64,000 bases of DNA from Azolla caroliniana (Eukaryota > Polypodiophyta): NCBI GenBank assembly GCA_043228905.1, contig JBHGNT010000013.1, positions 14,074,001 to 14,138,000 of the forward strand. Direction: 5' to 3'. The position numbers and the translations under genes are program-made. This document shows, one piece after another, positions 20,060 to 33,800 of the stretch (the stretch's first letter is position 1; each line of letters begins with the position of its first letter). The notes below the pieces were generated by a model, which saw only the letters and a list, made by a program, of their open reading frames with translations, did not search any database and was not told the origin of the DNA.

Positions 20060-23000
20060 GATCTGGCTACAGTGTTGTGTTCACATTGAGGGTGACATGC
20101 TTCTTTTTTATGACCTTATAGCTGGGTACCCACACATGAAATGATTCCTCACTTTCGATCTCCCCTTCACACAAATTACAAAATCTTTTGCCTCTAGGGA
20201 TGCAATGTTCTAGTCCCGTGTCGATCTTTAGTTGGCAGAGGAAGCTGAGTCGGCCTATCGCTTTGCGAGCACTACCTTGGCATTTGTATGAATCCATCAC
20301 CTGAGAAGCTCATCTTTTTAGTTGATCATCTTTGAGGAAGAGGTTCCACTGGTGTGATCCAAGTCTTTTGGGTATAGAGCTGCTATAGATTTTGTCACAA
20401 TACCTTGTTCCATTTATCAAAAGAGCGGCGAGTTTCAATTTTAAGGCCATTGTTGTAGAACTACTTCATCACTTGTGAGTAGGATGATCCTTTGCGTGTT
20501 CTATTGTTTCTATTTACATAGATGCTTCAAACGCCTTATGTGTGATTCTTTGAGGTTGGAATCTGGTTGATGAGTTTCACTGTCTAGAATAATGATTCTA
20601 CTATCATGGCGGCTGCTGTCAATTCAGTATGGATAATTTTGTGGGGTGGATGCTTTGCTATGTATCATCTCTGACATCATGACTAGTGGATACTCTATTT
20701 GCCTCCACATGTACATGGGGGGCCTAGATGAAAGAGCAATGTGATGGTATGGTCAGTTTCTCCAAAACACCAAGGAGTGGGCTGCTGTGTGAGGAGAGAG
20801 AAAGTAGAGAAAACTGTGCAGAAAAATGAAGAGGAAACCCTAGCCGCAAAAAGTCCCTATCTCATTATGTGAGATTTGGGACAAATTCTTATTGATAAGT
20901 AACTTTTAGGTCATTTGGGCACATTCACACACAATCAATGTCCAAAAATTATGAAGACAATGTAAATGCCTATACCCTGCAAATTGGGGCCAAAAATATA
21001 GTAAAGATATGTCTAGAAAGTTCTTGAAGAGAGCTTTCACATGGAAGGGTCAAAATATACACAAAAAGAAAGTTTTTGGGGCAACATTAGAGCCCATTTG
21101 GCCAGACCATACATGAGGGTAGGGGTGGCCATTGTGTTGAATAGCCATACCTTGGTGTGTAAATGTGATTCCTAGATATATTTAGGAATCCACTTCTTCA
21201 ACATGCCCTCTAAAGGGAATCCAGCTTGTCTACGAGTTGTGCAGCTGTGTGGAGGATCATGGTTGTAATCTTTGCTAGGTTTACCATGAGCCCTTTATTG
21301 CCACAAAAACCAGCTAGGGCATTGAGATGGTGTTGTAGACCTGCATGAGATTCAGACACCATGATTATGTCATAAGTGCAAAAAAAGAATCTAGACAGAT
21401 GTACCTAATATGTTGATTCCTCTGCTGCCTCGACATGTGATGTCGTTTGCTACCTCATCAGTGGGCAGTTTGGACACTATAGGGGAGAATGGACATCCTT
21501 GCATCACCAGTGGTGCTTGTGATCACCTCTGTTAGCCCTTGTGGATACCTAACTCGTGCCAACACTTGCTCTTATAGTGCATATATCACCCACATAATGT
21601 CAGCGGAAATTTACAAAGCATCCATACAATTGCTTCTTTTATGACTTTTCTTGGTCCACAAAGCTTATATCCTAAGGATGTGATTGGTGGTAAGGAAGGC
21701 TCTCCAAATCCTCTCTGAGCCTGGGACTTGTATCTCTTCGACCTCAGTGTAAATGTTGAGTTTTGCTTCAAGTACCCTCAATACAGTTTGGTGATTGTGT
21801 GGCCAATCATGATAGTCTAACAGTTCTCTGGTTGGAGGGGGTTCCCCAACTTATGTACAAGCACAAATTACAATTCTGTGCATGGTCCATGTGCTGGTAA
21901 GGCCCTCTACTGAGATCCTGTTGAACATATGCGCAAGGGTAGGTGATTGTGTTTACTGCATATATGAGGTGCAGAAATATTATCTCCATGTTTTGCCAGT
22001 CATTTTGATGACATAAGTGCCAATCTTGGACACCTTTGCTTTAGGAGCTCCCAAATATGTTGGATACAGGTTATTGAGGCCATCTCTTTCAGATTGTATC
22101 ACCAGTGCTTTTCTCCTTATCATCTGGGCCCCCAAGTTCTTTCCAATAGAAAAGAATCAATGCTATGATTATATCAAACCCCCACAGAGTATTCATTGTT
22201 CGTGGAACACCAAGGGCTGCATCCATGGGGAATGGGAAAGTCTGGCAATTGTGACCTTCCATTTGGAGAGCCCAGGCCTTGTGAATATTAGTCCTAGGAA
22301 TGTGGAAGATTGCGTATATGCCACCTTTCCTCTCACAATAAGAATTCTGGTTCTGATGTTGCTACCCATGTTGGAATGTTGTTGAACACCACCACTTTAG
22401 TTCTAACAAGGTTTATTGACAAATCATTGTTTATGCAAAATGACTTCAAAGCATCTAGTTTTTTTGTAGCCCATCGAGAGGGTCAGTAATTCATTATGGT
22501 AATATAGCTATGGCTATGTCCTCCAAGCATGCTTGGAAACACCCTTTCTCTCTATGTAGTCAGATGGCTCATCTGTATAAAGACCAAAGAGAGTGTGCGT
22601 CCTTGTGTCACTCCAATCCTGGTAGTTACAACTTGCACATAATGTTTCTAATACGGATTCAAATGCTTTATAAAGAGAGAGATATTGATGTCTACTATCT
22701 TAATGCATGAAGTGATTTTACTAATGGTAATGATTCTTGAACTAGTTCAAGCATGAAGTGCATAGCTAATATGTATTGGATGAGGGGATACGATATCTGA
22801 TTAGAATTAGAATTAGAATTAGAATTTTTATCGTCCATAAAGAGGCCAATTTTGACCTATGGGACCAAAGTATACATGTGTTCTTGATATATGTCTCCTT
22901 CCTAAGAAGGGGTATTCATACGTTGAAGCACAAAGTCTCTATGTGTTAGTAAAGCATACACATATGAGCTCAACCTTCTAGGTGGTGTCTTAAGTATGGC

Positions 23001-23790
23001 ACTTAAGTTATCACTCCCTCTTAGTATGTCAGCATATCTTGAACGAATTGCACTATATGTCGAGCATGTGAAGAGCAAGTGACATTCATCCTCTACCATG
23101 CCTTCATTGCATACTTTACATGCCTTAAAATTCGTTACATTTTGATACCATGATGCAACTTCAATACCTAACTTTTGAGATCGAGTGCGAAGTAGTGTAA
23201 GGGCTCTACGAGCATTACTACTCATATTGGTAATGAGATAAGGTTGGATACGATCAATAGACATTCTTGCTTTATATTGAGACCAACATATCAGGGTTGA
23301 CATTTGCAATGTAGTATTCTAGCTTTGTTCTCTTAGCATCCTCCCACTTGATCCTTAATGATTCCACCAACCTTTCCTCAATCATTACATACTGCATAGC
23401 ATTGCCCGAAAGCTCTAAAAGATCATCCACACCCCATCTTCTAAACCATTTCCTTATGTCAACAAGCCAACCAGATGAGAGAATCTTACTTTTATGATTC
23501 TTTTGTAGCTTACATCCAACATTCCAAGCAAGATGTGGTAATCGATGATTCGGCATATTCTTGACTTTTGTAATGTATTTATAAGAGCATAACCTGGTAA
23601 GAGGTAGTGCATTTAACTCCTAATTGCCTCCTTAAAAACATCTTTTGAATTTTCTCAATCTCGTTCCATGCATTAAGAGAGATGGTGCCACCTGATACTT
23701 GTACTCCATAAAGCAATACTTGAGTTACCATGGCATTGAACAACATTAGTTTTACTTCTCATCCACAAGTATCACTTTGGTTGCATTGGT
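20060..23790 (-). mobile_element. Mosaic of degenerate LINE reverse transcriptase fragments
   Basis: At least three minus-strand pieces of non-LTR retrotransposons. About 21380-21250 reads GLQHHLNALAGFCGNKGL and NLAK, and about 22470-22360 reads LQKKLDALKSFCINNDL and NLVRTKVVVFNN; both are the segment just after the RT active-site strand. About 23770-22905 reads LFNAMVTQVLLYGVQVSGG, WNEIEKIQKMF, LPHLAWNVGCKLQK, then a C-terminal zinc-finger region CKVCNEGMVEDECHLLFTC. A similar finger lies at 20160-20250 (FCNLCEGEIESEESFHVW). All are full of stops. They lie within the inferred leader intron of the FLX-like gene, opposite to its direction. Confidence 0.7.
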
Positions 23791-24885
23791 TCTCCAAAAG
23801 GTAATATGGAAAAAATCCACTTGTACGTTTGCTCATGATCTCTAGCTAGCAGGAGGAAACTCTAAATTGGTTTATTGATTTGTGAGAACTATGTGGCATG
23901 TAGGTGTCAGTATACTTTGTTAGTATAAATCTCTCCTTTGAGAAGCTCATCAAATGAACTTTTTAGTGGGCCATCTTTGTTAAGATCTATTTGATGAAAT
24001 ATTATATTAACCTCTTCTAAAGGTCAAAGTCATCAATGAGACCAAAAGTGAGGAATTATGTCTACTTGAAGTCAAAATCACCCTGTGAGATAAATCATGA
24101 TTACAAATATGGATGGCTTCAGGTTATCCATCCCGAATAAAATAAACTCCAGGTTACGTAAAGATCTGTGATGATAATCTTACTGCAGGATGTGGCTTTC
24201 AATGGTACTGATTTTTGAGATGATTTTACAAGCATGAAGTGCATAAAATATTATGTATGGGATGAGTGGTGATGGCGGACATGCTGTTCAATAGTGATCG
24301 GTGCGGTAGACTTAGGCAATGATGAAGTATTACAATGCAAATATACACTCATATACAGACATTAAATCCAAATAATACTAACGAGCATGTTGGGGTTTCT
24401 ATAACTTTTTTCACAATGAGTTTATAGGCAAACTGAGTCAATTTGATTCTTGGTTTTATTTGAAGAGTATATATTTTTCTGTCTTTTGAATTATCCTCTT
24501 GTTTGCCCATTATGATTGTTTCTGAAATCTCTCATTTTCTTTCAGTAGTACTGCCTTATTACAAAATTATTGATGAACTTCGATTAGATTTGTTTGGGTT
24601 AATTATTTTTCTGGTTCTTCCATCATATGCCTTGCTTCCTATTGCAAATATACTCAAATACACACTTTCCAAGCCTTGAAAATGGCAGCAAATCTGGAGG
24701 ATGAGTTTACCTATCAGATATTGGTTCATGCTTGCCTGTGTCAATTAGCTTATATTTCTTCTTTCCTATGCCCCTTCATATTTTATAAATACTGCCATAC
24801 ACACTATATTAGCCTGGAAAATGTTTGCAAAATGGAGGTAGATAGCATCTTTCATTGATTCATGAATTTTCCCTATCAGTTGTAG
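23791..24885. other. Non-coding stretch before the FLX-like coding exons
   Basis: AT-rich with no recognisable ORF. It ends in the acceptor ttgtag that precedes ATG 24886. Confidence 0.5.
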
Positions 24886-26191
24886 ATGGCAGGTAAGGGA
24901 CCCAGGTATCAGTCAAAAGATGGATATCATCGAAAGGAAAGTCATCATTCCAAAGATGGTCCCCGTCGTGGAGCATCTCCTGGCCGTCCCTCTGTATCAG
25001 GCTCTTTTCATGCCTCCTCAAGTAAATTAGATCATGATGGATCAAGATCTATGTTGGGCCCTCCTTTGGGTGGTCAGACCCCTCCTATAATGATTGAACA
25101 AAAGCTTGCAATGCAGCATGCTGAAATACAAAGGCTTCTTGGTGAAAATCAGCGTCTTGCCGTGACTCATGTAGCTCTAAGGCAAGAATTCTCGGCAGCG
25201 CAACAAGAAATCATGCGTTTGCATCAAAGCAGACCATTCAGTGATCCAGAGAAGGAGCAGCGCTTTACTATTACACAAGTCGCTCTGAGGCAAGAACTTG
25301 CTGATGCAAAACATGAAGTTAACAGGTTGCAGGAAGCTATAGGTTCTATTCAAAGTGAAAAGGATGAGCATATTCGAATGACTGTTGAAAGGGGGGCTCA
25401 GATAGAGGCTGAATTGAAGGCAGCAGAATCACTTAAACCTAAATTTGATAAGCTGCGATATGAGAGGGATGAGCTTGTGGCCCGTGTTGATCATTTGTCA
25501 GGGGAGGTGAAAAAGCTGCCACAAAAAGATCAGGAGATAGCTGCATTGAAAAGTGAGATTGATGAGCTTCGACAGAGGCACCAGCAAGCTAGGTATGCGT
25601 CATGCCATTTGGAATCTGGTAGTAGTGAGAAAATTGTTAAAATTCAAATATATTGTGAGACAGGATGGATTTTGAGCACCAGAAGAAGATAAATTTAGAT
25701 AGCCTAGAACAAAAGCAGACGATGGAAAAGAACAATTTTACCATGGCCAGAGAAATAGACAAACTACGCGCAGAACTGATGAACATGGAGAGGAAGCTTC
25801 ATAATGCTTATCCAGGTGCATTTCTTATCAAACGTTTTCCTGATACTCGCTTATCAGATAATATAATCAACTGTCTGACACATCTTCGGATACTATCGTT
25901 TTCTAGCACCAAATAATGGCACTGCTCCTGCAGTGCACAACTCTGCACTAACAGCAAGCCCATATGAAAACAAATATGGTGGACAACAGGTTTGTAATTT
26001 TTTAGAGTTATGTTCTAGATTCTTTACAATGGTTTGTTTCATAGAATATCTCAAGAAATATCAGGTGATGATATTGGAGAATATTGATTATGTTATTCAG
26101 GATATAACTAGCTTTCTTTTTTGCAAACAAGAAAATCTTGATATAGTGGAACCAAAAGCATAATGTATTGATATCTTATGATTGTGCGATA

Positions 26192-26227
<36 letters not shown>

Positions 26228-29200
26228 TGTATGTATGTATGTATACATAATATCAGGGCAAACACAAACAGAAAATATATGCATCCCACTGAATGAGCCG
26301 CTAAACCTGAAATTTATAGGTCGTTATGACCTTCTGCTCCCTTTATAATCATTCTTGTGGCATTTCATTCGTATCCAGTTATCCATGAGTAATATAACTT
26401 TATTACTAGAGCAATGTGTGTTTGCACCTTTTATATCAATTGAAATCTCAGAACCACAAATTAATTACAATATCATGTATGTTTATCTAGATCTAAATGA
26501 TGTTGTACACTGCATATTCACGCTTGATTGTAGATTAATTGTAGTGGTCTCTATCTAGTATTTGACATTCTTATATTTCTGCGGTAAATTCAAGTGTAAA
26601 ATTCATTCACTCAACGTTCATCAGGATGTTTCAAAGAGCATAAAACAAATCAAGGAGCCTTCAGAAAGTAAATCTAGTGCGGAAAGCATGAAGTATAGGA
26701 CCGGGGTGGACACATTTCAACCAGGTACGCATACTGCACAGGATAATTTATCTCCGAATTCCCGGTTGGCAGGAGAATGGATGAAACAGTCAGGTCCTAA
26801 TGGAAACTCATTCTACTATAATGCCACAAGTGGTGCAGCACAGTGGAGCAAAACAGCTTTAAATTCTGTCCCTGATCCACATGTGTCATCACATCATAGA
26901 CAGATGCCACTGGCACAAGGCCAAATAGCGCAGAATGCAGGTCCTGAGCATGGGTTACTGCCAACACCACCACCACCACCACTACCACCACCGCAACCGG
27001 TACATCAGCAACCACCATCTTCCCAGCAGGTTCTGTCTCCACCTACCATGCAACAAAGTGGACAACATTCACCGGATGGTGAGTAGCCTTTATAGTACTT
27101 GTTCTTAAAGCTAGATGATATGATCAGGCAACAATATTCCAGAAGCCAAGGCATCTAAGCATCAATATCTGATTGTATAATCACCTACTGTAGCATTCTC
27201 TACTTTATCCTTTTCCCCTGTTTTAAATTGAAATGAAAATTCCTTCATTATCCTGAATTTGTATCCTTCATCAGTTTTACGGAATCAATTCAGAAAACGT
27301 ACATGTTTATATGGGACCAATTTACCCAGTAGAATCACAAAAGAATGAGTTTTTCTTTAGAATTTTGAGATAAAAAAGCGAGGTATGCCCAACCAACAAA
27401 GTCATTCTAATATTTGGTTCAGAAAATGAAAAATGGATGGTGGAACAGTGACTTATAAGTTGCTACAATTCTATTTCCATTCATCTTTTGTGGAATTTCG
27501 GATGAAGAGAACTTATGTATACGAATTATGTTTTGTTTATCCTCATTTATTCTGGTGTTAGGGTAGGTTATGATCTACTATGTCTATACTTAAGTTTAAA
27601 CGCAAAATAATTGTTTGATTTGGATGAAATTAGGGTTTTTATTTGTACTTGTAGATAGAGTCATCACCATGCTTGGTGTGGGTCTCAGAAAAAAGGAAAG
27701 TGGGGATTTTAAATGGTAGTTTAGGATGTAAATTGAAAATAATAATGATAATGATTATGGTGCATGAGTAATCTATCATTGATTGATTGACATCATTAAT
27801 TGCTCTTCTTCACAGGTGTCAATCTTTTAGTACTCGGATTATCAGAAGGGATTAGCGATCGTGATCTAGCTAGTTTGTTTCACCCATATGGAAGTATTCT
27901 GTATGCAAAAGTAACTATGGACACTAAATCTGGATCTGCAGAATATTATGGTAATATACAACTTCCTGTAATAAATACTCATCATGAATAATAAACATAC
28001 AACTTCCTGTAATATTATTTCTATTTTCTCCGGAAGTTTTTGAGCATTGGGTTTGGAAGAGACAAAACTGGGGGAGCCATAAGCTTAAATTCTCTGTTTT
28101 GATAGGAAACAAATTCTCTTGTAGAATATTAACAGCCTCTGTGATAAACTGTGGAATGTCATGCTAGTTATATGCCTTAATCATCATGCCTAATAATTGA
28201 ACAAAAAATAGGGTGGGTAAACATTCACATTTCAATGGAAGCACATGTTTAGAATGTATTCATAGCACATGTAGCCTCTGCCTGGTGTAATATTTTCATA
28301 ACTTATGAATATTGCTTGCTATGTATTTTGACCTCAACGGAAAACTGTACGTGTACATAATTCTGTAGTGTACCTGGGGCAACACAATTCCCTTCAGCAT
28401 AGTCACCATGTTTCTTTGAATAATCACCATGTTTCTGAGGATTTTAATGAATGACTGAACTATTCATTAACTTTAATGCATGAATGAGCTAATTTTTTAA
28501 TGAAATGTCCTTTTTTCCTATGCGTATTAGCTATCCACTGCTGTAATGTCCATATAATGGACAGAGAGGCTTTCACTCTGACTCTTCCACGTCCTTTTTT
28601 GCGGGGATTCTTGTGGCATTAGTATACTGATGTATTCGATTAGCATTGTAGCTTGAAAATTCTCTAAGGATGTGTCCATCTGTATCATCTCCGGATATTT
28701 TGCAGCTGTAAGTTTCATGTATAGAGAGGCGTAAAGACTTGCATCAGGTGGTGTTCATCCAGGGTAGCAGAGAAACCAGGCAGGGTTTCCTCATCTTCCC
28801 ATCTTTGATTTTATCTCAGTGTCATTACTTTGTTTTATGTAGCTGAAGAAGTTATTGGCTATGAACCTTGTATATCCTACTCTTTGTACATCCTGCAGAA
28901 TTAGCTCACATGGCAATTCTGGTGTTGTTTAGATTAGAGGGCATTATATAAACTATAGACAAGTACAATTTTTTTTTGTGTGATTTCTGTACCTACTTTA
29001 TTTCTTTACATCAATATCATTTGAAGAGTTCATGTACTATTTTCAAGATGAAAATATTACTCATGAAATAGAAAGTATTCTTTCTGTTTAAACAATTGGT
29101 GAAAGTAACAGGTGTTTATACTAGGGTTTAATGAATGCTTCAGCATTTTTTTTGTTCGGGCTTTTCTTTCTATGCAGGCGTTGTTACTATGGAAAACCAG

Positions 29201-29413
29201 CAAGTTGCAGAGACTGCAGCAAGTGCTGTTAATGGGATGTTCATCCTTGGAAGACACATCAAAGTGGAGGTACAGACAAAAGAGCAATATGCCCACTCTC
29301 AAAAAGGATATCCTCAACAAGCAATGCAACAAGGCATGATGCAAGGAGTAGGTCCTGTACGGTGGCAGCAACGCTCTGCACCAGCTGCTGGTGGTGGTCG
29401 TTGGCCTTATTAA
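24886..29413 (+). CDS. FLX-like coiled-coil protein with WW domain and C-terminal RRM
   Basis: Six exons: 24886-25592, 25664-25815, 25907-25989, 26625-27078, 27816-27950, 29178-29413. All borders are GT/AG, the phases agree, and the sum is 1767 nt, giving 588 residues. Residues 70-285 form the FLX-type coiled coil (EQKLAMQHAEIQRL, NQRLAVTHVALRQE, then MEKNNFTMAREIDKLRAELM). WW-like residues about 363-390: EWMKQ, GNSFYYNATSGAAQW, with W366 and W388. A proline run lies at about 424-435. RRM 466-545: RNP2-like LLVLGL at 469-474, RNP1-like EYYGVVTM at 508-515, lacking the usual central aromatic. The C-terminus is Gln/Gly/Ala-rich. FLX proteins assist FRIGIDA-type activation of FLC in Arabidopsis; WW and RRM are not part of the FLX proteins I know. 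The coiled coil holds an internal 36-residue duplication. A truncated isoform is possible if intron 2 is retained. A candidate polyadenylation signal (aataaa) lies near 29682. Confidence 0.8.
26191..26246. repeat. (ATGT)n microsatellite in intron 3 of the FLX-like gene
   Basis: About a dozen perfect atgt units between exons 3 and 4. Confidence 0.9.
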
Positions 29414-30873
29414 CCTAGTTTAGTTAATCCGTAATCGCAATCCTGGTTTGGTTGAATATGGTAACTGTTCATGAAGAGAGGTCACTTTGTGGTTGTTATC
29501 TTCCCCTTTAATTTTGGATATATTAAATTCATCCAATCAGCATGTAACAACCCTTGTCTTGCAATCAATCCTTGATTTCCAAAAGGATCCTTTTGGTGTT
29601 CTCTAATATTGAGTAAGTTCTGTACGATCACACCCTGTAGAAATATAACGTGTCTATATCTTCTTGGCCAGACCAATTGAAATAAAAAAAGTGTGTAAAT
29701 CAAAATCATAAATTTCATCAAGACAACAAAGGTGTAAATCGATTAGCCAAAGATCATATGTAATAATGTCATGTATGCATTCATATTCCCAAAACTAATG
29801 TTCTAGACTCTAGTGTAGAACTTTTTTTGAATTTTTTCATTCAATGCACAACGCTGCATGTCATTGAGATACTTGATGCATTTTGCTTCAACTACAGGTA
29901 TTCATTATTTTTAACTAAATTAATATCAAGGTTGCTGCTCTAATGATGTAGTATCTTCTTTGGGGAAAGGTACCAAAAAGCCAGCTCAGATTGTCTATGC
30001 TGGTAATAGATCCCTCGTATATTTACGTAAGATATGACCCATCATATGATGAAGACAACATAAAAAAGAATAGATCAATGATTTCAAGAGGAAAATTGAT
30101 GTTAATTAAAAATTGAAGTATTGAATAACAGTAAATGGCATGAACTAATCAGAGGCTTCTGAAATTGAGAACTCACATTCAACTGAAGATATTACCCACT
30201 TCCTCATCTGAAGTTAAGAGTGATGAATTGTTCACCATAACTTCCTGAAGACTAGATTGATGGATGGCAGGGTATGTTATTGGCAGTGCAAAGAGCTAAA
30301 CTACAATAGATTGATTGGAGGATATCTTAATCTCACTGTATATTATGCATGGATTCATGAGATTAAGCTAGCATCAAAACTCTCATGAACGTCTCTGCAC
30401 ATGAGTAGAATAGCTTGGTTTGTTTTACAGGTCTCATGGGTGTCATACACATCTCTTTTTTGCTATTCTTTTGTATGCTAATAAGTCTCATCTTCACCAA
30501 ATCGTTGGCAACTTTGCTCTTATCCTCTTTGAAGTTTTATTATATTTTATTTAAAAAATACTTCCTTGTGAACTTAACTTGCATGAATATTATCGATTAC
30601 TTCACTCAGACTGTTGTATTAAATATTGAGCATTCAGAGAAAGTGGCAAATAATTATAGATTTGGCATTGTAACTCCAGAAGAGAAGCCATAAGGGCTGA
30701 ACATATCCAAGGATCTGCACTTCCTGTACTCACCGACGCTGTAGTGCATACATACGTAATAGGAAACAATAAATTCAATGTAGATTAGTTGCTCCCATTA
30801 GCTGGTTTCAAATTTTCATACAAGAGTTTGGTTTACAAAAATCACCAAGAGAAATCAAATATACATACAATAA
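29414..30873. other. Intergenic region between convergent FLX-like and GAUT genes
   Basis: AT-rich, holding the 3' ends of both genes. No additional gene seen; the ORF at about 30415-30693 has no recognisable features. Confidence 0.6.
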
Positions 30874-33800
30874 TCAATGAACATTACATTGCTGCACTAG
30901 AGGATGGGAAAAGTTCACATATTTTTCCCATATGTATTTATACCTATTCATCGCCAGCTTCAACCATGGCTTCATATTTCCATTATAATGCACTACCGCC
31001 CCTGCTTCAATTGCTTGAGGATCAACATTCGGGTCATAACCTAAGCCTAATATATGCAATTCACGATCCAATGGCTCAGTCAAACCATAAAATGTTAGAA
31101 GTCCAGGAGGCAAAGTACCAAGCTTCCAGAGTGTTCTATCCACATTCTGCTCTTGCCAGTGGTGATACCTGCTTGTAACATTTGCCTTTTTCCAAGCCAC
31201 AAGGTCGAATACATTCATTCCAAATGCCCAACCACATGCATCTGGGTCGAAGTTTGCTCGAATCATCGGGTGAGAGAAATTAAGGTATTTATGATATCTG
31301 TGGAATGATTCGAGGCATGTCTCCACAGCACCATTTACATTCCCATTTAACTCTATTGAAAATAATGCTGTGATGTCCTTTTGTACTACCACATCATCAT
31401 CAAGAAAAACCATCTTTTTCAATGCTGGATAGACCTCAGGGATATAGAAACGAAGATGATTCAGCATCGACAAATACTTCGGATTCCGGAACTTCATTGC
31501 ACTTTTTGGATCCTGTGTCCCTTTAAAGTAGTAGCTCTGAGTTTCTGCATCCTGTAATTGCTTTAGAACAGGCACATAGGAAGCATTTAACCATGTATTG
31601 AAGCTATCGATATTCTGAACTTCAACAGTTGCTCCTTTGTACTCATTCATACCAAACCATGCTTGCATGGCCCCAAAGTTAACCTTATCAGTGACCAGAT
31701 GAAACACAAGCTGCTCAGGGTGGTTAGCATTACAAACCGTAGAGTTTACTACGACCGAAGTCGCAAGCACATTATCAGAGAAAATGCAAAAGTGGAACAA
31801 ATTATTGTCTGTGAGCTTAGGAGAATGCATTCTTTTTGCTATAAGATCACGCAGACTAGGATCAGTTGCCCATTCCATTGTAAGTCTGCTTCCTAGGCAG
31901 TACAAACCTTTAGGAACAGCCTCTGCTGCAAGTTGACCAAAGGTCGTGCTCTGTACAGTTGCTGTATTCACTTTTTCCTCCAATGCTTGGATGTGAGCTT
32001 TGAGTTTCATGATCATTGTCGCACTGTCATAATGAAGCTCCTTAGCTTGGTAAAGTAACAAAGATAGTTGTTGCATGACTGGTTCAGCTTCTTTAAGGGT
32101 CAAAGGATAGCTTTGAGTTGCTGATTTTGAGAGCAGCTCCTGGCATGCTCGGATTTGTACACTCAACTCCCAAGCAAATTCAAGATTATTATTCTCTTTT
32201 GCCATAACCACATAAGTCTTTGCCAATGTCAACTGGTCCCCAAGTTGCCTTGTAACAGATCCTACACTAAGCATCTCTTCTGTCAAGTTCATTGTTTCTG
32301 CAGGATCTTGACTGCCTTTGTTCATGATGAGGGACTGCATAATCATCAGACCACAAAGACTTATTAATCATGCATATATTTTACTATTCTCCTTGCAAAC
32401 ATACAGAAACCTGATCGTAAAACATATTGGGAGTAGAAACAAGAGGGTTTATTTGCATTGGTACTTTCTAGTTGCAGCTTGACAGACTTAGTGATTAAAG
32501 CCACCTAAACAAATTTCAATTCCCAAGAATTATACATCATAACTAACTTCTAATCAAGAGACACAAATATCTCATGCTATTATTATTAAGAGGTAAAGAA
32601 ATGAAGTGCAAACATAACTATTAGTTCTCCCTTCAACATTTGAAACTGCTCCATTTTCTATACTACCATCTGGAATAGAGGGATGATTTCCAATAAAAAA
32701 TCCATGCTACATACTTTGCAATTGATTCATAGGATCTAAGAACACAGAGGGGGTGTACATAGCAATGATGAAGTCATTCTATAATATTTCAAGCTGTTTG
32801 ATATAAAGTCATGTCATCTGTATACTGAAACTGCTAATTCATTAAATGATTCATTGTAATTTAAGAGGATTGCATAAACTCAAGAATAGAATCTAGAATC
32901 TTGATACTTGTTCGCTATCTTCTAATTTTATGTTGTGCTCAGTTGATTAAAGTGCATTAGCTCTCTATTCTTATATCAATGTTAAACAAAGATACCAGAT
33001 ACAATCCTTCATATACTCCCATGCTTTAAAGTCACTATGTACAATCATACTTGACGGCTAGTGCAGAGGACGAAATAGTCATTAAATAACAAGGAGTCTC
33101 CCTAACTGTCAATGGTTGAAGTTAGGTCCAACTGAAATTTATACATGGACTGATTGCCTATACATCTGACAAGGTTGACTTTGCAAGCTCACAAAATGCT
33201 TCACGTAGTAAAAGCTACCTGACAAATGGCAACACAGATTAGACACTTTGATCATCATTAGTTTATTGTTGATGGTAGCCAGCAAATAAATCATCATGCA
33301 GTTGTTGATACAAATACTGTATGGCCCACTATCTTAATAATGTTGTAAAGTACATTGGAAAGCTTTCACGGATTGCTCCAGCAATACATGGCAGATGAGA
33401 AAGAGTACGAAAATATCAGCAGCTAAGTGACAAATGGCAATGGTATTCATCATCTGCCATTTCCATTGATGCATATGGTATTCTACCTTTGATAGCTCAG
33501 ATTCAAAATCTTCATAAATAAAATAAGGAATAGTTTTGCTGCAAGATCTACATAAGTTATAGATTGCTTTTTACGTGCAAATCATCAACATATCTCAGAA
33601 TTTGCTCTATCTCTTGGGATTTAAGAATCAAATTATTGACCAGATTTATGGGAGAGTGTAGAGGAGAAATTACAGCAGCAAACAAAAAGCGGAAACTCTT
33701 GGGGAGACTAAATTTTTGCTTTTGAAAACTGGTATGGACATAAATGGACAAAGTGGGGAAGTTTCTACGAAAACGGTGAACTGAATCACAAAACAAATTA

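Noticed and set aside
26797-27042. Minus-strand ORF with poly-Val
   Set aside because: Antisense of the proline-rich coding exon of the FLX-like gene.
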